Assembly (NCBI GenBank): GCA_001627335.1
Contig: LUPK01000023.1
Location: forward strand, 1 to 35,862
DNA: 35,862 nucleotides
Origin: Nocardioides sp. REDSEA-S33_B3
GTDB lineage: Bacteria > Actinomycetota > Actinomycetes > Propionibacteriales > Nocardioidaceae
Direction of reading: 5' to 3'
Positions 14,189-22,210 of this stretch are shown here, in pieces (position 1 is the stretch's first letter; the number at the start of each line of letters is the position of its first letter). Position numbers and translations under genes: made by a program. The notes beneath the pieces were generated by a model. That model worked only from the letters and a program-made list of their open reading frames with translations. It was not told the DNA's origin and did no database searches.

Positions 14189-15496
14189 TCACTGTGCCAG
14201 GCGTTCGGAGCCCGACCGGGCGAGCACCGCGGCGACCACGACCAGCAGCGCCAGGGCGATGGTGCCGTGCGAGAGGTGGGCGTAGCCGAGCGTGCCGACC
14301 ACGACGCCGGCCAGCCCGCCGGCGGCCGCGGCGCCCAGGCCCATCAGCAGGTCGGCGGCCCCCTGGACGTCCGGCCGCACGTCCAGCGGTGCGTGGTCGG
14401 CGATGAGCGTGGAGGCGGCGACGGTGCCGAAGCTCCACCCCAGGCCGAGGAGGAAGAGCCCGGCGAAGATCTGCCAGGAGCTGCCCTCGGGCGCAGCGCC
14501 GGAGAGCAGCAGGGAGACCACCAGCAGCACTCCCCCGACGGCCAGCGTCGGTGGCCGGCCGACGCGGTCTGCGAGCAGGCCCACGAGCGGCGCGAAGGCG
14601 AACATCCCGAGCACATGCACGCTGATGACGACACCGATGATGCGCAGCTCGGCACCGCCGTGCTCCATGTGCAGCGGAGTCATCACCATGACCGCGATCA
14701 TCGCGGCGTGGCTGCCGACCAGGCCGAGCACCGCCGCCCCCAGCACCGGGTGCTCGACCACCGCCTGACGAACCCGTCCCCAGGAGGTCCCGGTGGGCGG
14801 TGCGGCATCGACCCCGGCGACCTCGCGGGCCAGCAGCAGCGGGTCCGGGCGCAGCAGCGTCCCGACGACCAAGGCCGCCAGCAGCATCCCGATCACCCCG
14901 ACCACGAAGGGTCCGGTCAGCTCGGGCAGCCCCAGGCCGAGCGCCAGCGCCGCGGCCGGGCTGGTGAGGTTGGGGCCGGCGACCGCGCCGATGGTCGTCG
15001 CCCACACCACGGTGGACAGCGCGCGACCCCGGTGCAGGGGCTCGGCGAGGTCGGTCGCTGCGTAGCGCGCGCCGTTGTTGGCAGCGGTCGTCGCCCCCAG
15101 CAGCAGGGCGCCCACCAGCAACAGGGCCATCGAGCCCACGACCCCGGCGAGGACCGCGAGGGCCGCTCCCGATGCACCCAGGAGGTAGCCGGTCGTGAGT
15201 CCGATGCGCCGGCCGCGCAGGCTCATCGCCCGCGCCAGCAGGTAGGCGGCCACCGCGGCCCCAAGCACCTGGAAGGTCTGCGCGAGCCCGGCCTGGCTGT
15301 CGCTGCCGGAGATGTCGCGCGCCAGCAGCGAGGCCGTCGCGATCCCGATGGTGATGCCGACGGCGCCCACCGCCTGGGTGACCACCAGCACGCGGACCGT
15401 ACGCCGCTGGACCGCCGCCCGGTCGTGCCTCGGGGTGCCGGGCGGGCCGGGGGTACCGGGCGGGCCGGGGGTGGCGGGCGCCTGCTCGGCGCTCAC
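14189..15496 (-). CDS. MFS transporter
   Basis: A 435-aa major-facilitator protein. It has a proline/glycine-rich cytoplasmic N-terminus (tandem PGPPGTP), about twelve transmembrane helices and the MFS loop motif between helices 8 and 9 (GLLADRVGRPPTL); the N-domain equivalent is ARAMSLRGRRIGL. The start GTG 15496 overlaps the DUF3046 stop (GTGA) and the stop is 4 nt before the MTA phosphorylase ATG, so all four genes probably form one transcript. The substrate is unknown. It resembles drug-efflux-type MFS proteins in size. In context it might export a methylthio compound or adenine, or simply be a passenger. Confidence 0.9.
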   Translation of the reverse strand: MSAEQAPATPGPPGTPGPPGTPRHDRAAVQRRTVRVLVVTQAVGAVGITIGIATASLLARDISGSDSQAGLAQTFQVLGAAVAAYLLARAMSLRGRRIGLTTGYLLGASGAALAVLAGVVGSMALLLVGALLLGATTAANNGARYAATDLAEPLHRGRALSTVVWATTIGAVAGPNLTSPAAALALGLGLPELTGPFVVGVIGMLLAALVVGTLLRPDPLLLAREVAGVDAAPPTGTSWGRVRQAVVEHPVLGAAVLGLVGSHAAMIAVMVMTPLHMEHGGAELRIIGVVISVHVLGMFAFAPLVGLLADRVGRPPTLAVGGVLLVVSLLLSGAAPEGSSWQIFAGLFLLGLGWSFGTVAASTLIADHAPLDVRPDVQGAADLLMGLGAAAAGGLAGVVVGTLGYAHLSHGTIALALLVVVAAVLARSGSERLAQ

Positions 15497-15687
15497 TTGA
15501 GCGTCGCCGGCAGCCCGAGGAAGCGGTGGACCTCGGCCCAGACCTCCTTGGGGGCGACGCCGGCGTCCAGTGCCTCCTGGGCGGTGCGACCGCCGAGCCC
15601 CGCGATCACCGTCAGGCTCGCCCAGGACCGCGCCGAGGCGTGGCCGAGCGCGTGGTCCATCCGGTCCCAGAACTCCGTGTGCCGCAC
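15493..15687 (-). CDS. DUF3046 protein
   Basis: A 64-aa protein starting at GTG 15687 (VRHTEFWDRMDHALG), with SWASLTVIAGLGGRTAQEAL and VWAEVHRFLGLP. This is the full DUF3046 family, an actinobacterial protein of unknown function that normally lies immediately upstream of recA (Rv2738c in M. tuberculosis, from memory). Here recA is about 10.5 kb downstream and the overlapping neighbour is an MFS transporter. The longer in-frame start at 15720 adds residues not found in the family and is rejected. A CATGAT -10-like box lies 6 nt before the GTG. Confidence 0.9.
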   Translation of the reverse strand: MRHTEFWDRMDHALGHASARSWASLTVIAGLGGRTAQEALDAGVAPKEVWAEVHRFLGLPATLK

Positions 15688-15693
15688 GCGGCC

Positions 15694-15699
15694 ATCATG
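15694..15699 (-). promoter_or_regulatory. Possible leaderless -10 box of DUF3046-MFS-MTAP-epimerase
   Basis: CATGAT on the minus strand, 6 nt before GTG 15687. It has the CAnnnT variant also seen at the lhr and cinA starts. It is weaker than the TAnnnT boxes elsewhere in the window. Confidence 0.35.
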
Positions 15700-15741
15700 C
15701 CCGGAGGCGCCGACGGACACGGGGCGACCCCGGGTGCGGAG

Positions 15742-16281
15742 TCAGCCCTCGCTGGGACGGACGTCCCACACGTGGTGCTCGACGTCGTGGAGGTGGTAAC
15801 GCGCCAGCGAGTCCAGGGTGAACACCGACCCATTGCTGCGGCGGGCCGGCCGCGCCCACAGCGCCTCGTCGGTCGGGTCGAGGACGTCGTACGCCGCGGC
15901 GACCCGCTCGGTCTCCTCGGCGAGCTCGCGGGCGACCGTGGCCGGGTCCTGCTCGGCGTACCCCTGCGACTCGGCGGTCTCGTCCTGGTCCCAGTTGGCG
16001 AACTCGGGGTCGTGCTGGCCCAGCACCATCGCGACGCGGGCGCTGAAGACGATGTGCACGTCGCGGACGTGGCAGGCGTACTCCAGCGGCGACCAGGTGG
16101 TCGGGTCGGGGCGCACGCTCGCGGTGGGGCCGGAGAGCAGCCGGTGCCAGGCGGGCATCCCGGCACGCAGCCGGGCACCGATCTGGTGCCGGGCGACGGC
16201 GGCGGCGTCGAAGCCGCACTGCTCGCAGGGGCGCTCCAGCACCCAGGTCCAGTCCTTGGTGTCGCGCAACCCCTCGCTCAT
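15742..16281 (-). CDS. DinB-fold (DinB_2 / maleylpyruvate isomerase-like) protein
   Basis: A 179-aa four-helix-bundle protein. It opens with KDWTWVLERPCEQCGFD, then WSPLEYACHVRDVH, a conserved GQHDPEFANWDQDE segment and a C-terminal YHLHDVEHHVWDV. The histidines in CHVRDVH and HDVEHH are in the places of the DinB metal triad. Family members are often metal-dependent transferases that use mycothiol or a similar thiol; the reaction here is unknown. The start is ATG 16281; the frame is open upstream but that part is unlike the family. It is a single gene between DUF3046 and the ABC transporter, and the 113 nt upstream shows no strong promoter box. Confidence 0.85.
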   Translation of the reverse strand: MSEGLRDTKDWTWVLERPCEQCGFDAAAVARHQIGARLRAGMPAWHRLLSGPTASVRPDPTTWSPLEYACHVRDVHIVFSARVAMVLGQHDPEFANWDQDETAESQGYAEQDPATVARELAEETERVAAAYDVLDPTDEALWARPARRSNGSVFTLDSLARYHLHDVEHHVWDVRPSEG

Positions 16282-16394
16282 GGGCAGCAGCGTCGCAGAC
16301 GGAGATGTGCTGTGGAGATCCGGTGTTGAACTCTTGTCGTGTCGTGGCGCCCACGTGCACCGGTTGTGGAGCACGCAGGAGGACAGTCGGAGAC

Positions 16395-16544
16395 ATGATC
16401 ACCGTTGTCCTCGTGGCGCTCGCGCTGGTGTGGGTCCTGGCCCCGCTGCCGCTGGCCGTCGCCGTCGGACGGGCCTTCGCCGCGGGCGAGGCTCCCGAGC
16501 CGGCGGGCGTCAGGTCAGCAGCAGCCGGTCCAGTCGACGCCTGA
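16395..16544 (+). CDS. Possible small single-pass membrane protein (49 aa)
   Basis: From ATG 16395 the frame reads MITVVLVALALVWVLAPLPL and continues AVAVGRAFAAGEAPEPAG, one strong hydrophobic helix with a short polar tail. An AGGAGG lies 12 nt before the ATG. The 3' end overlaps the convergent end of the ABC permease gene by 35 nt, so the last residues may be chance. No family recognised. Confidence 0.5.
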   Translation: MITVVLVALALVWVLAPLPLAVAVGRAFAAGEAPEPAGVRSAAAGPVDA

Positions 16545-17325
16545 CCAGCAGCAGCCCCACGACCACCATCGCGACGAGGTAGACCACCGAGACCGCGGAG
16601 TCCCACGACACCGTGCCCGTGGTCAGCTCGCGGCACAGCACGACCCCGCGGTAGAGCGGGGTCGCCTCGACCACCCAGCGCAGCACACCGGGGTAGGCCG
16701 TCACCGGGAAGAACGTCGCCGAGAACAGGAACATCGGCAGCGTCGCCAACGTGACGAGCTCGAAGTCCTGCCACGAGCGCATCCAGGTCGTCAGCGCCAT
16801 GCACACCGCCCCGAACGCCGCACCGATGAGCAGCGCCGCGGGCACGACCAGCAGCGCCCACCAGGACGAGACCAGTCCCATCGCGAGCATCACCAGCAGG
16901 AAGCCCGCGGAGTAGGTGCCGCCCCGCATCAGCGACCACGACAGCTCGCCGCGCGCGATGTCGAGGGTCGTCAGCGGCGTGGCCAGCATCTGGTCGAAGA
17001 GCTTGTTGAACTTCAGCTTGAAGAAGAAGTTGAACGTGGAGTCGAGCACCGAGCCGTTCATCGCGGAGGCGGCCAGCATGCCGGGGGCGACGAACTCGGC
17101 GTACGGGATCTCCTGGCCGCCGACCTCGAAGCCGCCGACCAGGGCACCCACGCCGATGCCGATGCTGAGGAGGTAGAAGACCGGCTCGAGGAAGCCGGAC
17201 GCGAAGATGTACCAGACGCGTCGATAGGCGAGGTAGTTGCGCTGCACGAGCAGTGCGGCGGCACCGGCGGGGCCGAGCGGGTGGCGCGAGATGCTGCGCG
17301 CCACGGTCGCGGTCGTGATCGCCAC
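16510..17325 (-). CDS. ABC-2 type exporter permease (second)
   Basis: A 271-aa ABC-2 membrane protein with a cytoplasmic N-terminus and about six helices. It includes YRRVWYIFASGFLEPVFYLL, the FVAPGMLAASAMNGSV loop typical of DrrB/NodJ-like permeases and LPMFLFSATFFPVTAYP. The start is GTG 17325, directly abutting the stop of the preceding permease (TGAGTG), so the two are translated together. With the ATPase at 18147-19109 it would form a heteromeric exporter of the daunorubicin-resistance (DrrAB)/NodIJ type. The substrate is unknown; candidates are a lipid, glycolipid or hydrophobic compound. Confidence 0.92.
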   Translation of the reverse strand: MAITTATVARSISRHPLGPAGAAALLVQRNYLAYRRVWYIFASGFLEPVFYLLSIGIGVGALVGGFEVGGQEIPYAEFVAPGMLAASAMNGSVLDSTFNFFFKLKFNKLFDQMLATPLTTLDIARGELSWSLMRGGTYSAGFLLVMLAMGLVSSWWALLVVPAALLIGAAFGAVCMALTTWMRSWQDFELVTLATLPMFLFSATFFPVTAYPGVLRWVVEATPLYRGVVLCRELTTGTVSWDSAVSVVYLVAMVVVGLLLVRRRLDRLLLT

Positions 17326-18147
17326 TCAGACCACCATCCGTCGCTGGAGTCGGCGCTGGGCCCACCACCAGCCGAGCACCACCAGGGCACCGAGGTAGGC
17401 GACGTGGACCAGTGCCGGGCCGAGCTCGAGGGTCCCGAGGGTGAGCATCCGGGTCAGGTCGACGCCGTGCCACAGCGGGGTGATGACCGCCAGGGACTCC
17501 AGCGGCTGGTCGAGGTTGCTGACCGGGAAGAACGCCCCGGAGAAGAGGAACAGCGGGATCATCCCGAGCCGGAAGACCAGCGAGAAGGCGCTCTCGCTCC
17601 TCAATCCGGCCGAGAAGGCGTAGATCGGCGCGGCGAAGGCCAGTCCGATGAGCACCTGCACGGGGAAGGCCAGCAGCACGCCCCACCAGGACTCGTGCAC
17701 CCCGAACGGCGCGACGACCGCGAGGAACACCGCCGCACTCACCGCGACCCGGAACGCCACGAAGCCCAGGTGGGCCAGGATCACGTGCTCCACGCCGAGC
17801 GGCCCGGCGGTCATGGCGTAGTAGGTGCGGTTCCACTTGATCATCCCCATGACGGGGTAGGTCACCTCGCCGAAGACCAGCGTCATCGACTGTGCGGCGA
17901 TCATGCCCGGCACCACGAACGCGAGGTAGCTCGTCGCACCCTCGAGGGTCTCGGGATCGGCCTCGACGAAGCCGCCGAGCAGGACGCCCATCGCCAGGAC
18001 GTAGAGCAGCGGGGTGACGAAGGAGGAGACGACGCTGCCCTTCCAGGTACGCCGGTAGGCCGTCGCCCAGTAGTCCAGCAGTCGCAGGGCCCCGTCGATG
18101 GTGCCGCGGGGCGCGGTGGCCTGGCTCTGGGTATGGGTCTGCGCCAT
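17326..18147 (-). CDS. ABC-2 type exporter permease (first)
   Basis: A 273-aa ABC-2 permease starting at ATG 18147, which overlaps the ATPase stop by one base (TGATG). After a polar N-terminus it has RRTWKGSVVSSFVTPLLYVL, the loop YLAFVVPGMIAAQSM, the family segment GMIPLFLFSGAFFPVSNLDQ and PLWHGVDLTRM, and about six helices. It pairs with the next permease, and the two are homologous in motif order, so the transporter is probably a heterodimer. No regulator of the TetR or MarR type lies next to it, unlike many drug-efflux DrrAB loci. Confidence 0.92.
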   Translation of the reverse strand: MAQTHTQSQATAPRGTIDGALRLLDYWATAYRRTWKGSVVSSFVTPLLYVLAMGVLLGGFVEADPETLEGATSYLAFVVPGMIAAQSMTLVFGEVTYPVMGMIKWNRTYYAMTAGPLGVEHVILAHLGFVAFRVAVSAAVFLAVVAPFGVHESWWGVLLAFPVQVLIGLAFAAPIYAFSAGLRSESAFSLVFRLGMIPLFLFSGAFFPVSNLDQPLESLAVITPLWHGVDLTRMLTLGTLELGPALVHVAYLGALVVLGWWWAQRRLQRRMVV

Positions 18148-19109
18148 CAGTCGACCAGCGTCCGGCCGGTCAGGCGGAGGAAGACGTCCTCCAGGGTCGA
18201 TCGGCGCACCAGGGTGGCGATCGGCTGCAGGCCGCGCTCGTGCACCTTCGCCACCGTCTCCTCGCCGTCGGCGGTGTAGAGCAGCAGCCGGTCCGGCAGC
18301 ACCTCGACCCGCTCGGCGAGGTCGGCGACCTTCTCCGCCAGCGGCTCGTGGGTGCCGCCGTCGGTGGGCACGGGGAAGCGCAGCTCGGCGACCTCGCGGG
18401 TGGAGTGGGCGGCGATGAGGTCCAGCGGCGAGCCCTCGGCGACGATCACGCCCTTGTCCATGACCACGAGCCGGTCGGTGAGCTGCTCGGCCTCGTCCAT
18501 GTAGTGGGTGGTGAGCACCAAGGTCACGCCCTGCTGCTTGAGCCGGAAGAGCCGGTCCCACACGACGTGGCGGGCCTGCGGGTCCAGGCCGGTGGTCGGC
18601 TCGTCGAGCAGCAGGATGTCGGGGCGGTTGATCAACGAGCGGGCGATGGTGAGCCGGCGCTTCATGCCGCCGGAGAGGTCGTCGACCATCGCGTCGGCCT
18701 TCTCGGTCAGCTGCACGAACTCCAGCAGCTCCTGGGCCCGCTCGCGGACCTCGGCCCGCGGCAGCCCGAAGTAGCGGCCGTAGACCACGAGGTTGTCGCG
18801 CACGGTCAGCTCGGTGTCGAGGGTGTCCTCCTGCGGGCACACGCCGATGCGGGCCTTGATCTGCTGAGCGTCGGTGGCCGGGTCCATGCCCAGGATGCGC
18901 AGCGTGCCGCCGCTCACCGGCGAGACCGCCGCGATCATTCGCATGGTCGAGGACTTGCCGGCCCCGTTGGGTCCGAGGAAGCCGAACGCCTCCCCCGGCC
19001 GCACGTCGACGTCGATCCCGCGCACCGCCTCGAAGCCGCCGAAGCTCTTGCGCAGTCCCGACGCGTGGATCATCGAGCCGGCACCCGAGGCCGGCAGGTC
19101 TGTGCTCAC
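18147..19109 (-). CDS. ABC transporter ATP-binding protein (DrrA-like)
   Basis: A 320-aa ATPase that would power the two ABC-2 permeases encoded downstream. Walker A is GPNGAGKS (residues 46-53), followed by a Q-loop CPQEDTLDTELTV, the signature LSGGMKRRL, Walker B ILLLDEPTTGLD and an H-loop LTTHYMDEAEQL. A C-terminal DUF4162-type domain ends STLEDVFLRLTGRTL, as in DrrA. The start GTG 19109 is supported by a TAGGGT -10 box 6 nt upstream, a leaderless arrangement. The divergent neighbour is the large SRPBCC-thiolase-crotonase gene 138 nt away. A link between the exporter and lipid metabolism is possible but unproven. Confidence 0.95.
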   Translation of the reverse strand: MSTDLPASGAGSMIHASGLRKSFGGFEAVRGIDVDVRPGEAFGFLGPNGAGKSSTMRMIAAVSPVSGGTLRILGMDPATDAQQIKARIGVCPQEDTLDTELTVRDNLVVYGRYFGLPRAEVRERAQELLEFVQLTEKADAMVDDLSGGMKRRLTIARSLINRPDILLLDEPTTGLDPQARHVVWDRLFRLKQQGVTLVLTTHYMDEAEQLTDRLVVMDKGVIVAEGSPLDLIAAHSTREVAELRFPVPTDGGTHEPLAEKVADLAERVEVLPDRLLLYTADGEETVAKVHERGLQPIATLVRRSTLEDVFLRLTGRTLVD

Positions 19110-19115
19110 GCCTTC

Positions 19116-19121
19116 ACCCTA
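19116..19121 (-). promoter_or_regulatory. Leaderless -10 box of the ABC transporter operon
   Basis: TAGGGT on the minus strand, 6 nt before GTG 19109. Confidence 0.6.
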
Positions 19122-19168
19122 GGACCCGATCCCCGGCAGGGTATGCGCGGCACACCGGCTCCGAAGCC

Positions 19169-19212
19169 GGTCGAAGTGCGAGGAGCGCCACCGACGAGCC
19201 GCGAGACCCCGC
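19169..19212 (+). repeat. Dispersed repeat copy between divergent genes
   Basis: GGTCGAAGTGCGAGGAGCGC ... CGACGAGCCGCGAGACCCCG, closely matching the copy at 35791-35836. A 6-bp hairpin CCGGCT-ccga-AGCCGG sits immediately to its left (19155-19170). It lies in the divergent intergenic region upstream of both flanking promoters. Confidence 0.75.
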
Positions 19213-19234
19213 GAGCCACGCACCCACCTCCCTC

Positions 19235-19240
19235 TACGGT
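19235..19240 (+). promoter_or_regulatory. Leaderless -10 box of the SRPBCC-thiolase-crotonase gene
   Basis: TACGGT 7 nt before ATG 19248, identical in sequence and spacing to the GT2 promoter. Confidence 0.6.
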
Positions 19241-19247
19241 GACGCCC

Positions 19248-22184
19248 ATGCCCTCCTCGCGTCGCTCCCGGGTGCTCGGCACCGTCACCACGCTGGCCCC
19301 GGTGCTGGCTCAGACCGCGAAGGTGGTGGCCGGCGACGTGGTCGACCGGCTGCGGCCCGGCGGGGGCGCCGAGGCGGTCCCGGACGTGGTGGTCGAGGAG
19401 CCGGCGGGGGCCGCGGACTACGCCCGGCGCGTCCACGCGACCGGGACGGTGGCGGCCGACCCGGCGGACGTCGTCGCGCTGCTGACCGACCTCGACCGGG
19501 TGCACGAGTGGTTGACCCTGCACCGGTCCTGGCGTGGCGAGCGTCCGAGCCGGATGGAGCAGGGTGCGGAGTTCACCCAGCAGATCTCGCTGATGGACAT
19601 CCCCGCGCAGGCGCGGTGGAGCGTGGCCCGGGTCGACGCGGCCGGGTTCGAGCTGCGCGGCACCGGGCCGATGGGCATCACGGTCGGGTTGTGGGCGGCC
19701 GTCGTGCCGACGCCCGCGGGCAGCGGCGTACGACTCGACGGGGCGTTGGACGGGCCGCCGGTCAAGGGGCCCGTGGGGCTCACGGCGGTGCGCAGCGTGG
19801 AGGTCGCGCTGGCCGAGTCGCTGGCGCGGGTGGCCGAGCTGCTCGGCGGCGCCGAGGGTGGCGCGAGGCTGCGGGTGGCCGACGAGCCGGTGCTGCACGA
19901 GCGGACGGGCGCGCTGCTGGAGCCCACGACGCCGGTGGTGATCGGCGTCGGGCAGGTCGTGCGGCGCACCCCCGACCTCGACGCACCCGTCGAGCCGGTG
20001 GCCTCGGCGGTGGAGGCGTTGCGCGCGGCCGAGCGCGACGCGGGCGTGGACGTGCTGGGTCGCGCCGACCTGGTGTACGCCGTGCCGAGCGCCTCGTGGA
20101 CCTACCCCGACCAGGCGGGCCTGGTCGCCTCGCTCGTGGGCGCCGAGAAGTCGGGGACCGTGCAGACCTCGGCGTACGGCGGTGACGGCGGGCAGCTCGC
20201 GATGAACGACGCCGCCGACCGGATCGTGAGCGGCGACGCGCACGTGGTGCTGGTCAGCGGCGCGGAGGCCGGCGCGACGGTCGCGGCGCTGCAGGCGCAG
20301 GGCCGCGAGCCGGAGTGGACCCGGCAGCCCGACGACTCCGCGCCGGACCGGGTGATCGGCGTCGACCGGCCGGCCAACAACGAGGCGGAGACGAGCGTGG
20401 GTCTGGGGGCGCCGATCTACGTCTACGCGCTGATCGAGTCCGCGCTGCGGGGTGCCGCCGGCACCGACGAGGCCGAGCACCGGGCCGCGATCGCGGACCT
20501 GTGGGCGCGGCACAGCGCGGTCGCGGCGGAGAACCCGTACGCGTGGGACCCGACGGCCCGCACGGCCGAGGAGATCGCGACGGTGACGCCGGCCAACCGG
20601 GCCGTCTCGGACCCGTACACGAAGCTGATGTGCGCCAACCTGCAGGTCGACCTGGCGGCCGGCGTGGTGGTGACCAGCGTGGCCGCGGCGGCCGCACTCG
20701 GCGTACCGCAGGAGAAGTGGGTGTTCCTCCACGCAGGCGCCTCGGCGACCGACGAGTGGTTCGTCTCGGAGCGCGCCGACCTGGCCTCCTCCCCCGCCAT
20801 CGCCGCGGCCGGCCGGGCGGCGCTGGAGCACGCCGGGGTGCGGGCCGACGAGCTGGGGCCGGTGGACCTCTACTCCTGCTTCCCGGCCGCGGTGCAGCTC
20901 GGCGCGCAGGCGCTGGGGCTGCCGTGGCAGGACCCGGCGCGGCCGCTGAGCGTCACGGGCGGGCTGACGTCGGCGGGTGGCCCGGGCAACGGGTACGGCC
21001 TGCACGCGATCGCGACGATGGTGCCGCAGCTGCGCGAGCGCCCCGACGAGGTGGGGCTGTCGAGCTCCCTGGGCTGGTACGCCACGAAGCACGCGCTCGG
21101 GGTCTACTCCGCCACGCCGCCGGCCCGGCCGTTCGCGCACCTGCGCCCGACGGTGGACCGGCCGGCGCCGCGGCCGGTGGTCACCGAGCTCGAGGGCCCG
21201 GCGGTCGTGGAGGCCGTGACGGTGGGCCACGACCGGGAGGGTCGCGTGGAGGGCGTGGTCGTCTCGGCCATCGCCGAGGACGGCAGCCGGGTCCTGCTGC
21301 GGTGCGAGTCCGAAGAGGACGTGGCGCTGCTGACCGGCACGGACGCCCTACGCCGGGTGCTGCGCTCGGAGGACGGACGGCTGGTGCTCGGCGACGAGCG
21401 GGTGCCGCTGCCGGAGCCAGCGGCGGCGCCGGTCCACACCACGCTCGACGGCCCGGTCGCGGTGATCACGCTGGACCGGCCGCGGGTGCGCAACGCGATC
21501 GACGCCCGCACCGCTCGGATGCTGGAGCGCGCGGTGGACGACGTGGAGGCCGACGACACGGTCCGGGCGATCGTGCTGACCGGCGCCGGCGGCACGTTCT
21601 GCGCCGGGATGGACCTGTCGGGTGCGCACCGGGGCGAGGTGCCGGTGACGGAGCGACGGGGCCCGTTGGGGCTGACCGAGCTGCCGCCGACCAAGCCGAC
21701 GATCGCCGCGGTGGAGGGCTCGGCGCTGGCGGGCGGCTTCGAGCTGGCGCTGTGCGCGGACCTGGTGGTGGCGGGCGAGTCGGCGACGTTCGGCCTGCCG
21801 GAGGTCAAGCGCGGCCTGCTGGCCGCCGCCGGCGGGCTGCTGCGCACGGCGACGCGGCTGCCACGGGCGGTGGCGCTGGAGATCGCGCTGCTGGGCGAGC
21901 CGGTCCCGGCGCAGCGGCTGCACGAGCTGGGCCTGGTCAACCGGGTCGTCCCGGACGGCCGCGCGCTGGTGGTCGCGCTGGAGCTGGCGCGCCAGCTTGC
22001 CGACAACGCGCCGCTGTCGGTCCGGGTGGGCAAGGAGATCATCGACGCCGCCCCCACCTGGCCGGCCGAGGAGGCGTTCACCCGGCAGAGCGAGATGGCC
22101 AGCCCGGTGATCCTCAGCGACGACGCCCGCGAGGGCGTCGCCGCCTTCGCGGAGAAGCGGCCCCCGAGGTGGACCGGACGCTAG
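19248..22184 (+). CDS. Three-domain fusion: SRPBCC, thiolase-like (TLP1 type) and crotonase
   Basis: A single 978-aa frame. Residues about 45-200 form an SRPBCC (START-like) hydrophobic-ligand domain (VVALLTDLDRVHEWLTLHRS). Residues about 229-725 form a thiolase-like domain with an add-on C-terminal region (PVVIGVGQVVRR, LYSCFPAAVQLG, GGLTSAGGPGNGYG). Residues 736-978 form a crotonase/enoyl-CoA hydratase domain with oxyanion-hole loops and both catalytic glutamates (E832 in GGFELALCAD, E852 in FGLPEV). The thiolase nucleophile position has no cysteine (TSAYGGDGGQ, 307-315), as in non-catalytic thiolase-like type 1 proteins. The fold might therefore bind acyl-CoA or deliver it to the hydratase. 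No internal stop or start signal was seen between domains, so the fusion looks genuine. The pathway is probably fatty-acid, sterol or polyketide-type acyl-CoA metabolism. The divergent partner is an ABC exporter. Confidence 0.9.
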   Translation: MPSSRRSRVLGTVTTLAPVLAQTAKVVAGDVVDRLRPGGGAEAVPDVVVEEPAGAADYARRVHATGTVAADPADVVALLTDLDRVHEWLTLHRSWRGERPSRMEQGAEFTQQISLMDIPAQARWSVARVDAAGFELRGTGPMGITVGLWAAVVPTPAGSGVRLDGALDGPPVKGPVGLTAVRSVEVALAESLARVAELLGGAEGGARLRVADEPVLHERTGALLEPTTPVVIGVGQVVRRTPDLDAPVEPVASAVEALRAAERDAGVDVLGRADLVYAVPSASWTYPDQAGLVASLVGAEKSGTVQTSAYGGDGGQLAMNDAADRIVSGDAHVVLVSGAEAGATVAALQAQGREPEWTRQPDDSAPDRVIGVDRPANNEAETSVGLGAPIYVYALIESALRGAAGTDEAEHRAAIADLWARHSAVAAENPYAWDPTARTAEEIATVTPANRAVSDPYTKLMCANLQVDLAAGVVVTSVAAAAALGVPQEKWVFLHAGASATDEWFVSERADLASSPAIAAAGRAALEHAGVRADELGPVDLYSCFPAAVQLGAQALGLPWQDPARPLSVTGGLTSAGGPGNGYGLHAIATMVPQLRERPDEVGLSSSLGWYATKHALGVYSATPPARPFAHLRPTVDRPAPRPVVTELEGPAVVEAVTVGHDREGRVEGVVVSAIAEDGSRVLLRCESEEDVALLTGTDALRRVLRSEDGRLVLGDERVPLPEPAAAPVHTTLDGPVAVITLDRPRVRNAIDARTARMLERAVDDVEADDTVRAIVLTGAGGTFCAGMDLSGAHRGEVPVTERRGPLGLTELPPTKPTIAAVEGSALAGGFELALCADLVVAGESATFGLPEVKRGLLAAAGGLLRTATRLPRAVALEIALLGEPVPAQRLHELGLVNRVVPDGRALVVALELARQLADNAPLSVRVGKEIIDAAPTWPAEEAFTRQSEMASPVILSDDAREGVAAFAEKRPPRWTGR

Positions 22185-22210
22185 GACCGGTCCGCCCGGT
22201 GGCTTCGTAG

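Noticed and set aside
18240..19247. Upstream extension of the SRPBCC-thiolase-crotonase frame
   Set aside because: It is antisense to the ABC ATPase. ATG 19248 with TACGGT 7 nt before it is the sensible start.
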